DNA of 64,000 bases from Bacteroidia bacterium (GCA_030430385.1 JAUIFO010000003.1:62001-126000), one strand, 5' to 3'. Positions 29,185 to 39,495 are shown, counted from the first letter of the stretch. Made by a program: numbers and translations. Notes: generated by a model from the letters alone, not told the origin.

Positions 29185-31824
29185 TTAGGCAAGATTTAAT
29201 TCACCACGTGCTTCCTGTTCTTTAAACTGCTTGACCAGTTCTAATGCATCGGGAATGACATCGCTACATAAAATAATCAATGAACCTTTAACGGCATTTT
29301 TTACCGCGTAAGTAATGGCTTCCTTTTCAGAAGGTATAATCGTTGTTTTCTTATTAGGATCTTTTTGCTTAATCCCATCATCTAACATTTTGATTAATTC
29401 TTCTTCGGTTTTTCCGCGTAAGCGCTTATCCTGGCGAATAATAATTTCGTCAAACATTTCAGCAGCTATAGCTCCCATTTCATTGTTATCTTCAACACGT
29501 CTATCTCCAATACCAGCAATAATTCCAACTTTAACGGTTGCTTCTAATGCATCTGTAAATTTTTGAAGCGCTCTCATTCCTGCTGGATTATGTGCATAAT
29601 CTAAAAGAATGGTAAACTCATTAAACTTAAACAGGTTTAAACGTCCTGGTGTTTGCGATGCAGAAGGAATAAAGGTTTCTAATCCTGCTTTCATGTCTTC
29701 AATACTAATGCCTTGTACATGAACTGCTAAAATAGCAGCTAAGACATTTTGGATCATAAATGACGCTTTACCTCCATAAGTTAAAGGAATGCTCTCTGCT
29801 TTCATGATACGCATCTTCCATTCGCCTCTACAAATCGTAACATAGCCATTTTCATATACTGCTGTTATACCATTGAGTCGCTGTAAAGCTTTAATTCTAG
29901 GGTTATTCTCATCCATAGAGAATAAAGCCACATTACAATCTACACTTCGTCGCATATCGTACACGAGATCATCATCTGCATTTAAAACAGCATAACCATC
30001 AGGTAATACAGTTTCAGGAATTACGCCTTTTACTTTCGCAAGTTGTTCAACAGTGTGAATCCCTTTAAGACCAAGATGGTCTGCGGCGACATTAGTTACC
30101 ACACCAACATCACATTTTTTAAATCCAAGACCAGCTCTTAGTAATCCACCTCTTGCGCATTCTAAAACAGCAAAATTTACTGTTGGATCTTTTAAAACAA
30201 ACTCAGCGCTTGAAGGTCCAGTACAATCACCCGTCATTAATAATCTATTCTGAATGTAAACACCATCACTTGTTGTGTAACCAACGCGATAGCCTTTCAT
30301 TTTTACAATATGCGCAATTAAACGAGAGGTGGTTGTTTTTCCATTCGTTCCTGTAATAGCAACAATTGGAATACGACCTGTATCACCTTTTATCGGAAAT
30401 AACTTATCAATTACAGGAGCAGCAACATTTCTTGGTAAACCTGTTGTTGGTGCAAGATGCATTCTAAAACCAGGACCAGCATTAACCTCAAGTACTGCGC
30501 CACCTGTTTCGCTCAGCGGTTTTGTGATATCTGTCGTCATAATATCAATGCCACAAATATCAAGATCAATGATTTTAGAGATACGCTCAGCCATACTTAC
30601 GTTAGCTGGATGAATGATATCAGTAATGTCTTCTGCGGTTCCTCCAGTACTTAGGTTGGCTGTATCTTTTAATATAAGTCGTTCACCATCTGGAATTACG
30701 GAGTCTAAAGTATAACCAGCATCTTTAATAATGGTTTGTGTGAGTTCATTAACTGTAATCTGTGTAAGTACTTTTTCATGACCATAACCTCGTCGCGGAT
30801 CTTTATTGACCTCATCTATCAGTTCCTGAACTGTTGATTTACCATCACCAATCACATGTGCAGGTGTTCGTATAGCTCCAGCTACAAGTTTATTGTTAAT
30901 GACAAGGAGTCTATAATCATCACCTTTTATGTATTTCTCTACAATTATTGCTCCGCTTTTAGAACTGTTTTTAGCATGTCTGAATGCTTCTAGAGCTTCC
31001 TCATAACTTTGAATATTCACAGTAATACCACGACCATGATTGCCATCAATAGGTTTAATTACTAATGGAAAACCAACATAATCACAAGCATCTTCTAAAC
31101 TGCGTTCACGTCGAATAATGTCACCTTTAGGCACTTCTACTTCAGCTTGTTCTAAAAGGTATTTAGTATCTTCTTTATCACAAGCTAACTCAACGCCAAT
31201 ACTACTCGTTTCACTAGTTACAGTAGCTTGAATTCGCTTTTGATTAGCTCCATAACCTAACTGACAAAGCGAGTATTTATTTAAACGTATCCAGGGAATA
31301 CCACGCGCTTCAGCTTCAGCAACAATAGAACCTGTGCTCGGACCTAAACGATCTGCTTCTCTAAGTTCTCGCATTTCCTGAAGGTCATCAGTTAAATCGT
31401 AATCTTCACCTTTGATTAAAGCTTCACAAATTCTAACAGAAGCTTTTGCAGCATAACGTCCAACAGATTCTTCCATATAGGCAAAAACAACATTATAAAC
31501 GCCTTCTTCTCCATAACCTCGGGTTCTTCCGAAGCCAACATCCATCCCTGCCAAAGTTTGTATTTCAAGCGCAATATGCTCTATAATGTGACCCATCCAA
31601 GTGCCTTCTTCAACACGTTGAAAAAACCCTCCAGGTTCACCAACAGAACAACGATGCTCATACATCGTTGGAAACATCGCTTTTAAACGATCATAAAATC
31701 CGTCGATTTTGTTTGATGGATAATCTTCCATCTCTTCTAGATCCAAGACCATTACTATTAATTTATGTCGTCTTACAGACCAATAATTTGGCCCTCTCAT
31801 GGCATTTATCGAACGAATTTCCAT
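29185..31824 (-). CDS. cphA: Cyanophycin synthetase
   Basis: Polymerises Asp and Arg into the storage polymer multi-L-arginyl-poly-L-aspartate (cyanophycin), with one ATP per residue added. 879 residues is the normal length. An N-terminal domain (1-160) is followed by an ATP-grasp domain (about 165-470; PLVIKPIDGNHGRGI) and a Mur-ligase-like domain with the P-loop GTNGKTT at 492-498 and the later LLDYAHNPAGM. It is divergent from cphB, with about 107 bp between starts. The pair and the nearby isoaspartyl peptidase give a full make-and-break cycle for the polymer. Confidence 0.95.
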   Translation of the reverse strand: MEIRSINAMRGPNYWSVRRHKLIVMVLDLEEMEDYPSNKIDGFYDRLKAMFPTMYEHRCSVGEPGGFFQRVEEGTWMGHIIEHIALEIQTLAGMDVGFGRTRGYGEEGVYNVVFAYMEESVGRYAAKASVRICEALIKGEDYDLTDDLQEMRELREADRLGPSTGSIVAEAEARGIPWIRLNKYSLCQLGYGANQKRIQATVTSETSSIGVELACDKEDTKYLLEQAEVEVPKGDIIRRERSLEDACDYVGFPLVIKPIDGNHGRGITVNIQSYEEALEAFRHAKNSSKSGAIIVEKYIKGDDYRLLVINNKLVAGAIRTPAHVIGDGKSTVQELIDEVNKDPRRGYGHEKVLTQITVNELTQTIIKDAGYTLDSVIPDGERLILKDTANLSTGGTAEDITDIIHPANVSMAERISKIIDLDICGIDIMTTDITKPLSETGGAVLEVNAGPGFRMHLAPTTGLPRNVAAPVIDKLFPIKGDTGRIPIVAITGTNGKTTTSRLIAHIVKMKGYRVGYTTSDGVYIQNRLLMTGDCTGPSSAEFVLKDPTVNFAVLECARGGLLRAGLGFKKCDVGVVTNVAADHLGLKGIHTVEQLAKVKGVIPETVLPDGYAVLNADDDLVYDMRRSVDCNVALFSMDENNPRIKALQRLNGITAVYENGYVTICRGEWKMRIMKAESIPLTYGGKASFMIQNVLAAILAVHVQGISIEDMKAGLETFIPSASQTPGRLNLFKFNEFTILLDYAHNPAGMRALQKFTDALEATVKVGIIAGIGDRRVEDNNEMGAIAAEMFDEIIIRQDKRLRGKTEEELIKMLDDGIKQKDPNKKTTIIPSEKEAITYAVKNAVKGSLIILCSDVIPDALELVKQFKEQEARGELNLA

Positions 31825-31894
31825 ACGTGTATAATTTTCAGTTAGTTAATGTGAAAGATTATAAATATAACATTTTTCAATAGAAAAATTAGTT

Positions 31895-31902
31895 TATTTT
31901 TG
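31895..31902 (+). promoter_or_regulatory. -7 box for cphB
   Basis: TATTTTTG matches TAnnTTTG, 30 bp before the cphB start. The divergent cphA promoter must lie in the same 107 bp gap; only a near match (TATATTTA) is seen there. Confidence 0.45.
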
Positions 31903-31931
31903 CTGAATATTCTAACCGAAGAATTGATGGT

Positions 31932-32792
31932 ATGCAGAAGATAAAAGGCACTCTTATTCCTATTGGAGGAAATGAAGATAAAGGCATTGAAGCTGATGAA
32001 ATTTACACCCTAGAATTTATTGACGAAGGTATTTTATACCATGTGGTTAAGGAAGCAGGTGGTACAGATTCTAAAATTGTTGTAATTCCTACAGCATCGA
32101 GTATTCCTGAAGAAGTTGGTGAAAATTACATAACAGCTTTCAATACTTTGGGTTGCAAAAATGTTGAAGTTTTGGACATTCGTTCTAAAGAAGATTCTGA
32201 ATTAGAGCACTCAATTCAACTTGTTAAAGAGGCTAATTGTGTTATGTTCTCTGGTGGCGATCAATCTAAAATCGCAGATAAAATTGGAGGCACAACAATT
32301 CATCAAATTCTCATAGAGCGTTACCAAAATCAAGAAGGATTTGTGATTGCAGGTACAAGTGCTGGAGCTATGGCTATGGCTAAAGAAATGATTGCTGGAG
32401 GAAGTGCCACTGAGTCGTTTATTAAAGGTGCCGTGAATATGTATAAAGGCTTAGGACTTATTCCAGAACTAATTATTGATACTCATTTTATTAGACGTGG
32501 TCGATTTGGACGTGTTACTGAAGCTGTTGCTAAATTTCCAAAACGCATCGGATTAGGCTTAGCCGAAGACACTGGGTTAATTATCAAAAACAATTGTTTT
32601 GAAGTCATTGGCTCGGGAATGGTAATTGTCTTTGATGGTCGAAAAATCAAACACAACAATCACAAAATTTTACAAGAAGGCACACCAATGTCGCTGACCA
32701 ATCTTAAAACGCATATCTTGTCTAATGGCGATCGTTTTAACATTAAAAAGAAAAAAGTGGAGGTTCTTCCTATAGAAGCGCCTTTCATCTAA
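31932..32792 (+). CDS. cphB: Cyanophycinase
   Basis: Serine-type exopeptidase that releases beta-Asp-Arg dipeptides from cyanophycin. 286 residues; nucleophile Ser143 in GTSAGAMAM, with IPIGGNEDKG near the start and LIIDTHFIRRGRFGRV downstream, all hallmarks of the family. No signal peptide, so it is cytoplasmic and would act on the cell's own store rather than on scavenged polymer. It is divergent from cphA. The next two genes on the same strand (32834 and 33172) are 41 bp away and could be cotranscribed. Confidence 0.95.
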   Translation: MQKIKGTLIPIGGNEDKGIEADEIYTLEFIDEGILYHVVKEAGGTDSKIVVIPTASSIPEEVGENYITAFNTLGCKNVEVLDIRSKEDSELEHSIQLVKEANCVMFSGGDQSKIADKIGGTTIHQILIERYQNQEGFVIAGTSAGAMAMAKEMIAGGSATESFIKGAVNMYKGLGLIPELIIDTHFIRRGRFGRVTEAVAKFPKRIGLGLAEDTGLIIKNNCFEVIGSGMVIVFDGRKIKHNNHKILQEGTPMSLTNLKTHILSNGDRFNIKKKKVEVLPIEAPFI

Positions 32793-32833
32793 TATTTTTT
32801 ATAGTTTTTTTATTTTAAAATACATTTATCCTT

Positions 32834-33175
32834 ATGAAAGTTAGGGGTTTCATAGGAGCAGTATTTCTAGTGCTGCAATTAGGTGCTATTGCTTATGCAC
32901 GTTTTATTCCTGAACGTTTTTTTTGTTGGGGACCTTACGACGAGCACACTAAATTTGAGGTTACTGTTGTGATAGATGGCGACACCTTGAGTCCTGAAGC
33001 TACAGAAGATCGTTACAAGTACAAAATGCGTGGTTGGGAACAGCGTTCCATTCACAATATCATATCTCTAATTTCTCAATACGAACGTAGTTACGGAATC
33101 AACGACAATGCGCAAGTAATGATGCGTTATTCTAAAAATGGACATCACGAACAAGAATGGAGGTTTGAGCCATGA
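32834..33175 (+). CDS. Small membrane-anchored protein, partner of HTTM protein
   Basis: 113 residues: one N-terminal membrane segment (about 5-24, MKVRGFIGAVFLVLQLGAIAYA) and a soluble domain of about 85 residues containing FFCWGPYDEHTKFEVTVVIDG and ending RYSKNGHHEQEWRFEP. No family is recognised with confidence. Its last 4 bp overlap the start of the HTTM gene (ATGA), so the two are translationally coupled and probably work together. The pair lies between cphB and the isoaspartyl peptidase, but a link to cyanophycin is not shown. Confidence 0.7.
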   Translation: MKVRGFIGAVFLVLQLGAIAYARFIPERFFCWGPYDEHTKFEVTVVIDGDTLSPEATEDRYKYKMRGWEQRSIHNIISLISQYERSYGINDNAQVMMRYSKNGHHEQEWRFEP

Positions 33176-34248
33176 TGAGCATTTGGAATTTCATATTGCG
33201 ATTGTTTCAGTTTGAAGGCACAAAACTTCATCCCAATGTCCTATTGATGTGCAAACTCTTGGTTATTTTGATGACCGCACATCATATGTTTTTCAAAATT
33301 TCTGATCCTCATATCCCTTTTGTTCAAGCTTTAGATTGGTTTCATAATCATCCTAATTTTTTTAAATATACCTTAAGAGCACTTTATGCCTGCAGTGCCT
33401 TTGCGCTACTGTTCAATATAAAAGTTAGAACCGCAAGTATCATAACTGGTCTAGTAGTGATTTTGAGTATTTTATCTTCAAAACCCTTATTCTTTAACCA
33501 TTTGTTTATCTGTGCATGCGCTTTGTTTTTGGCTGGATTAACTAACAACAAGCAGCCTCCTTATTTATTAATCTATCAATTAAGTATTGTTTATTTTGGA
33601 GCCTCTTTAAATAAATTTTTACAACTAGATTGGTGGTCTGGCGCCTTTATGGATACGTGGTTAGGAACTGCTAGAGAAAATCCTGTATATCTTTTTTTAG
33701 CCGACATATTACCTGAAATGCTTTTCGCTAAGATCTTATCTTGGATCGCTATGTTTACAGAATTTGCCATCGCTATTCTAATCCTTTTCAAAAGAACGAG
33801 GTCTTTAACGCTTTGGTTCATCATAGTGTTTCATTTAAGTTTATATACATTAACATCGTTTAGATTTGGTCACTTTATTGAATCGTTAGCCATTGTATTA
33901 TTAGCATTTATAAGCATGCCAAAGGGACAATTACAGATTCAATATAAATCGAACATAAAGCGTATTAAGCATTTTTTTAATCTATTAGATAGAGATCGTA
34001 AACAGGTTTGGTCTCCTTTAACTTCTGAAAGTGATTATTGGTTAACATTAAAAAAAGATGATAAGACGCTAAACAATCACAATGCACTTAGAAGCCTTTT
34101 CTTGTATACTCCTAATATGTTTATGTTAATTTTGGGTATAGATATGGGATTGTATATTGTGTTCTATAACCACAGAACGGTCTTCTTTATTTTAAGCATG
34201 CTATTTTTGTGGAGTTTGGTCTTTTATTTCTTTCCGAAAAGAACGTAA
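33172..34248 (+). CDS. HTTM-domain-like multi-pass membrane protein
   Basis: 358 residues with about 8-9 hydrophobic segments. The layout resembles HTTM proteins (related to vitamin K-dependent gamma-carboxylase): an early His pair in LMTAHHMFFKISD, the stretch YFGASLNKFLQLDWWSGAFMDTWL around 140-165, and FHLSLYTLTSFRFGHFI. No soluble C-terminal carboxylase domain follows beyond a short tail. It overlaps the small anchored protein by 4 bp at its start, and its stop directly abuts the end of the convergent peptidase gene. Enzymatic function is unproven for bacterial HTTM proteins of this kind. Confidence 0.7.
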   Translation: MMSIWNFILRLFQFEGTKLHPNVLLMCKLLVILMTAHHMFFKISDPHIPFVQALDWFHNHPNFFKYTLRALYACSAFALLFNIKVRTASIITGLVVILSILSSKPLFFNHLFICACALFLAGLTNNKQPPYLLIYQLSIVYFGASLNKFLQLDWWSGAFMDTWLGTARENPVYLFLADILPEMLFAKILSWIAMFTEFAIAILILFKRTRSLTLWFIIVFHLSLYTLTSFRFGHFIESLAIVLLAFISMPKGQLQIQYKSNIKRIKHFFNLLDRDRKQVWSPLTSESDYWLTLKKDDKTLNNHNALRSLFLYTPNMFMLILGIDMGLYIVFYNHRTVFFILSMLFLWSLVFYFFPKRT

Positions 34249-35178
34249 TTATTTATAAATAGATACTTCTTCTTTACCTTCTGAAGTTTTACAGGCGCGA
34301 TACATCCCTTCGGTATTGAATGGCATTGCAATATTTCCTTGAGTGTCTACAGCAATCAGCCCTCCATCACCTTTAATGTTCAATAGCCTTTTATGAACAA
34401 CTTCGTTTGCCGCCTCTTGTAATGATAAGTCTTTATGCTCCATCAAACAAGCCACATCATAAGCCACAACAGCTCTAATAAAAAACTCTCCACTTCCTGT
34501 ACAGGACACAGCACAGGTTTTGTTATTGGCATAGTTACCAGCACCAATCATTGGACTATCACCAACGCGGCCCCATTTTTTATTCGTCATTCCTCCAGTT
34601 GATGTTGCTGCAGCAATGTTACCATCTTGATCACAAGCTACAGCACCAACAGTACCAAATTTAGAGTCTTTTTTGACCGAATGATCTAATTGAAAATTAT
34701 CAGAATCTTTAATTTCTAACCATTGTTGATGCCTAAACTCGTCATAAAAATAAGACGCGTCCTCTAAGGTGTAATGTAATTGCTTTGCAAATTGCATTGC
34801 ACCTTCTCCAGCTAAAAACACATGTTCACTTTTTTCCATGACGTCACGAGCTAAACTCACTGGATTCTTTATTCCAGAAATTAAACTCACAGCACCAGCA
34901 TTTAAGGTCTTTCCATCCATAATACTAGCATCCATTTCATGCGATTCGGTTGCAGTAAAAACAGAACCTTTTCCTGCATTAAACAAAGGTGAGTTTTCTA
35001 AAATTTGTACTGCAATTTCAACAGCATCTACAGCAGTTCCGCCTTGAGACAAAACAGAATACCCATTATCTAAAGCCATCTTTAGAGCTGCTTTATACTT
35101 TGTTTCTAATTCAGAAGTCATCATCCCTTTAACTAAGGTTCCGGCTCCTCCATGAATTGCAATTGAAAAATGTTTCAT
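34249..35178 (-). CDS. Isoaspartyl peptidase / L-asparaginase (plant type)
   Basis: Ntn hydrolase that self-cleaves and then splits beta-aspartyl dipeptides or asparagine. 309 residues; the nucleophile is Thr176 in SKFGTVGAVACD, with the early SIAIHGGAGTL and GRVGDSPMIGAG signatures. No signal peptide, so it is cytoplasmic. In cyanophycin users this activity completes breakdown of beta-Asp-Arg from cyanophycinase, which fits its place 1.5 kb from cphB. It differs from the exported glycosylasparaginase at 20120, a distant paralog with a Tat signal. Confidence 0.93.
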   Translation of the reverse strand: MKHFSIAIHGGAGTLVKGMMTSELETKYKAALKMALDNGYSVLSQGGTAVDAVEIAVQILENSPLFNAGKGSVFTATESHEMDASIMDGKTLNAGAVSLISGIKNPVSLARDVMEKSEHVFLAGEGAMQFAKQLHYTLEDASYFYDEFRHQQWLEIKDSDNFQLDHSVKKDSKFGTVGAVACDQDGNIAAATSTGGMTNKKWGRVGDSPMIGAGNYANNKTCAVSCTGSGEFFIRAVVAYDVACLMEHKDLSLQEAANEVVHKRLLNIKGDGGLIAVDTQGNIAMPFNTEGMYRACKTSEGKEEVSIYK

Positions 35179-35401
35179 TAAATAGATTTTTGTGAGAAAA
35201 CAAACTCAAATTCTAAATTTTAATAAGTGTTTTCCTATAAATAAAAGAATTTGTATTTTCGGATTTCCAAGATATATAATATTTCGGTAATCGACGCTCT
35301 TGGCACTAATCAATTCCCTACTGCGAAACGATTACTTTAAACGACAAGACAATTTTAGTCATTAACAACTAATAAGTCTAGCTTTTGTGTATCACTTTTT
35401 C

Positions 35402-38400
35402 ATGAAAAATGCAGTAATTCTATTTTCATGTTTTTTGGTCTTATGCCTTGTCAACCTCCATGGTCAGCAACGTGTGTTTGAACATTATGGTCTTCCTGAA
35501 GGTTTGCCTCAGGAAACGGTAAATTGTATTGATCATGACCAATATGGTTTTTTGTGGTTTGGAACCAGCGATGGCGTCTATCGTTTTGACGGAACAGATT
35601 TTTACACACCTCCAGTTGATGACAAAACTAATTTGGACTTATCTGGATGGCGTGTTGGAAGTCTACTAGTTAATAACAACATCGTGTATTGTGGTACTGG
35701 ACAAAAGGGATTGTTAGCTTATGATTTTTTAAAAAAGTCGATAAAAAGTATTGGCCTTCAAGACAGTAATTGCAGTGCTTTAACAGCTACAACAGATGGA
35801 ATTCTTGTAGGCTATTACAATTCTGGAATAGGATATATAAATGCTAAAAATGAATTTAATTTATTAGAATTTACAAACGCCAAGCCAATCAGAATTAGAT
35901 CCATTAAAGAGTTTGGCAACAAAATTTATATTGGCACCGAAACTGGTGAATTATTTTGGTTTCCGAAGAATGAATTAAACAAATCTGAATCAATTGAATT
36001 AAGGGTCTTAAGTACAGAAAATGCAAAAGTCTATGTTTTGAATGTCATAGAAGACGAACTCTATTTAGGAACGAATAAAGGTATATTTAAACTCAAAGAA
36101 AACAACTTTCATAAAGTTAAAATCAGAAACAAAGAAACAGACTATGGTAATTATGTTGTTAAAGATATCGTTGGTAATACTGACAATATTTTCATTGCAA
36201 GCACTGCTGGTTTAATTGAAGGACAATTCAATAAATCTAAATCAGAAATTAATGTAATTGAGCATTACGAAGCGACTGATAAATACAATCCATACTCCAT
36301 AAGTACTAATTTAATTGTTGATCTTGATATTCATAATAATATTCTTTCTATAGGTCATATCACTCTAGACCAAACTGAAATTAAGAATACTGTAGTATTC
36401 GAATCTTTAACAGACAAATATGATCTTGAAAATCCCTCTGTTTTCGGAATTGTGGAAAGCGAAAAAAACTTGTGGATTGGAGCGAGAGACGGACTTATTA
36501 TTGAAAATAAAAGCACCTCTGAATTTGCGTTCATAAAAGGTATGCGTGCACGCTCTATTATTGATGATACTAAAGGAAACGTTTGGGTTGGAACTAGAAA
36601 CGGCATCTTTGTGTTTTCAAAAAGTGACATAGATTATGAATCACCAAATTATAAGTCTGTAAAAGAAATTAGCATTGAAAAAGACGTGATGAAAAATCCT
36701 GATGTTCGTCATTTATATGTTGACAATAATAATGACATCTGGCTTGTCACTTATAAAGAAGGTGTTCTTAGATTTTCAGGCAATCTTAATGAAGATATTT
36801 TAAATTTCGAACCAATTGCATATAAAGAATCAATAGATAAATTACCATCGCCTCATGCCATTAATATTTGTCAGGATCAATCTGAAAATTACTGGATTAC
36901 CACACAGAAAGGACTATCTAAATTAACCTTAGACTCTAATGGTGGTCAAAATTTTAAAAATTATGGCGAATCAGATGGATTAGCTACTAATGGTGTACTC
37001 AATGTTTTCGTTAGTCAAGATGGTAATGTTTGGGTTGCCTCTCGAAAAGGTCTAAATAAATACCTTCCAGATTCAGATTTATTTACGTTTTATAATAAAA
37101 GGGATGGACTATCAAATACCTTCATCTATAATATACTAGAGGATAAAAATAATAATCTATGGTTATCAACCAATGGTGGTTTGTTTCGATTTGATCCTAA
37201 AAAGGTCCAATTCTCTAATTACACACCAAAAGACGGAATTCAAAGTACTGAATATAATATTGGATGCGCATTTCTGAATAATGACGGATTAATGTACTTT
37301 GGTGGAATATCAGGACTTGATAAATTCATACCAGAAACTGTGGATGTTTTGGACAAAGAATCCGATTTAAGATTTACAGCCTTCCGAAGCAAGCAAAAAG
37401 AAATTCAGAACACAAACTCATTAACCAATAAGCTAGATGTTAGGTATGATGCCTTTCCTTTAGATATTTCTTTTGCAGCCTTAGATTACAGACCAAATAA
37501 AAATATTCAATATCAATACAGATTAGTCCCAAACAATAATGCCTGGACCAATTTGAATGATAAAAATCAAATTCAATTTTTAAACCTTCCTTTTGGAGAA
37601 CACACCTTAGAAATACAAGGTGTTTCACGAGGCATCTCATGGACTGGAAATCCGTTAACCTTAGACATAAAGGTAATTCCACCATGGTATAAAAGTAATC
37701 TTGCTTACCTCTTGTATTTCTTAACATTTCTTGGAATTGTTTATGCCTTCTATAGTATAAGTTTACAGCGACAGATTGCTGGACAAGAGTCTATGAGATT
37801 ACAAGAATTAGATGATTTAAAATCGAGATTCATCACAAATATCACTCACGAATTTAGAACACCGCTTACCATAATTCTGGGTTATTTAGGAAACTTAAAA
37901 GAACGATTTAACGGTAAAACTGATGTTACAATTTCCTTAGATACCATAGAACAAAACAGTAATAATTTGCTGAATCTTGTGAATCAAATGCTGGATCTAG
38001 CGAAACTTGAAAAAGGACAACTTAATATCAATTTGGTGCAAAACGATATTGTAGTATTTGCCTCAAACATTGCTAATAGTTTTACCAGTGTTGCGCAAGA
38101 TAAAGGCGTTAACATAGAATTTGTAGCGAGGCCTAATGAAATCACGATGGATTTCGATCCGGAAAAAATAAGACAAATCCTAACGAATTTGTTATCAAAC
38201 GCTATTAAATTCTCACCGAAAGACTCTCAAATTAGAGTATTGTTTGAAAAGAAAAATGATCAAAATCTATGCATAAAAATTAAAGATGAAGGTTATGGGA
38301 TTTCTGAAACTGAATTGCCCTTTATTTTTGATCGTTTCTATCAAGTCGAAAATGCCGAACATAAAATTACCCAAGGCACAGGTGTTGGACTTGCACTAAC

Positions 38401-39340
38401 TAAAGAATTAATTGAACTATTTAAAGGACGTATAAATGTGAATTCGGAAGTAAACAAAGGAACCACATTTGAGATTGAACTTCCTATTTCAAATCATGCA
38501 AGATTAGAGTCCATTGAAGCTGAAGAGCGAGAAATTACCATAGGTACTGTTGTACCTCAAATAGATGATGTGATTTCTGATGATGACGCAAACTCGGTAC
38601 TAATTGTTGAAGACAATTCTGATATGGCACGCTACATCGCATCTTGCTTAAAACCTGAATATAAGGTGACCTTTGCAAAAGATGGTAAAGAAGGTTTTAA
38701 TCTTGCGACAACTACAATTCCAGATATCATCATTACTGATGTCATGATGCCAATAATGGATGGTTTTGAATTGACTAAAGCTCTACAAGGTGATTCAAAT
38801 ACGAATCATATTCCAATTATCATGCTGACGTCTAAAGCAATGCAAGAAGACCGTCTTGAAGGAATCACAAGTGGTGTAGACGCCTATTTGAATAAACCAT
38901 TCCAAAAGAAAGAACTACAGTTGAGAATACAAATGTTGATCGCTAAACGAAGACAATTACAAGAGCGATATTCAGTCAATACTGTTGTTGAAAAGAAAAT
39001 AGAACAGCCAAAACCACAAGACAAAAAACTCATCTTCTTAAACTCAGTTATTGATGCGATACATCAACATTTAGATAATTCTAATTTTGGTGCGACTGAA
39101 CTTGCTAATTATTTAGCAATGAGTGATTCACAATTATATCGAAAATTAAAAGCCATTACCAATACAAGTACAGCTGTATTTATACGAAAAGTTCGTCTTG
39201 AAAAAGGAAAAGAACTCATTGATACTACAGAAATGACCATTTCAGAAATTGCTTATAGCACAGGATTTAATGATCCGAATTGGTTTAGTAAGTCATTTAA
39301 AGAAGAATTTAAACAAAGCCCTTCTTCGCTTCGTAATTAA
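35402..39340 (+). CDS. Hybrid two-component system regulator (HTCS), AraC output
   Basis: Membrane sensor, kinase and transcription factor in one chain; 1312 residues from the ATG at 35402 (a GTG 15 bp upstream is in frame but adds nothing). Signal peptide (1-22), two seven-bladed Reg_prop beta-propellers (about 30-680, repeated DxxGxxWxGTxxGL), Y_Y_Y domain (about 690-760), one membrane segment (about 770-790), HisKA with His816 in ITHEFRTPLT, ATPase with KIKDEGYGIS and GTGVGLAL, receiver with Asp1113 in IIITDVMMP, and AraC DNA-binding domain (about 1215-1312). HTCSs usually control polysaccharide loci; here the next genes are a small protein and a giant fiber, with no glycan genes adjacent. 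Confidence 0.95.
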   Translation: MKNAVILFSCFLVLCLVNLHGQQRVFEHYGLPEGLPQETVNCIDHDQYGFLWFGTSDGVYRFDGTDFYTPPVDDKTNLDLSGWRVGSLLVNNNIVYCGTGQKGLLAYDFLKKSIKSIGLQDSNCSALTATTDGILVGYYNSGIGYINAKNEFNLLEFTNAKPIRIRSIKEFGNKIYIGTETGELFWFPKNELNKSESIELRVLSTENAKVYVLNVIEDELYLGTNKGIFKLKENNFHKVKIRNKETDYGNYVVKDIVGNTDNIFIASTAGLIEGQFNKSKSEINVIEHYEATDKYNPYSISTNLIVDLDIHNNILSIGHITLDQTEIKNTVVFESLTDKYDLENPSVFGIVESEKNLWIGARDGLIIENKSTSEFAFIKGMRARSIIDDTKGNVWVGTRNGIFVFSKSDIDYESPNYKSVKEISIEKDVMKNPDVRHLYVDNNNDIWLVTYKEGVLRFSGNLNEDILNFEPIAYKESIDKLPSPHAINICQDQSENYWITTQKGLSKLTLDSNGGQNFKNYGESDGLATNGVLNVFVSQDGNVWVASRKGLNKYLPDSDLFTFYNKRDGLSNTFIYNILEDKNNNLWLSTNGGLFRFDPKKVQFSNYTPKDGIQSTEYNIGCAFLNNDGLMYFGGISGLDKFIPETVDVLDKESDLRFTAFRSKQKEIQNTNSLTNKLDVRYDAFPLDISFAALDYRPNKNIQYQYRLVPNNNAWTNLNDKNQIQFLNLPFGEHTLEIQGVSRGISWTGNPLTLDIKVIPPWYKSNLAYLLYFLTFLGIVYAFYSISLQRQIAGQESMRLQELDDLKSRFITNITHEFRTPLTIILGYLGNLKERFNGKTDVTISLDTIEQNSNNLLNLVNQMLDLAKLEKGQLNINLVQNDIVVFASNIANSFTSVAQDKGVNIEFVARPNEITMDFDPEKIRQILTNLLSNAIKFSPKDSQIRVLFEKKNDQNLCIKIKDEGYGISETELPFIFDRFYQVENAEHKITQGTGVGLALTKELIELFKGRINVNSEVNKGTTFEIELPISNHARLESIEAEEREITIGTVVPQIDDVISDDDANSVLIVEDNSDMARYIASCLKPEYKVTFAKDGKEGFNLATTTIPDIIITDVMMPIMDGFELTKALQGDSNTNHIPIIMLTSKAMQEDRLEGITSGVDAYLNKPFQKKELQLRIQMLIAKRRQLQERYSVNTVVEKKIEQPKPQDKKLIFLNSVIDAIHQHLDNSNFGATELANYLAMSDSQLYRKLKAITNTSTAVFIRKVRLEKGKELIDTTEMTISEIAYSTGFNDPNWFSKSFKEEFKQSPSSLRN

Positions 39341-39458
39341 TTAATTACCAGTATTTTAAATTTATTTTGACAGAATAATCTAGATCATTTTCTTTGTAAA
39401 TGACAAAATACTCCTTGCTTTTGAAGAAATAATCAAGACCAAAATTTCATGATACAAA

Positions 39459-39466
39459 TAGGTTTG
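39459..39466 (+). promoter_or_regulatory. -7 box for the small protein and second fiber
   Basis: TAGGTTTG matches TAnnTTTG, 30 bp before the ATG at 39496. No TTG is seen at -33, as expected for an activator-dependent promoter. The upstream 120 bp is AT-rich, with TCATTT/AAATGA at 39384-39402 as a possible short hairpin. Confidence 0.45.
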
Positions 39467-39495
39467 TAATGCTATTAATCACAAACCAACATCTT

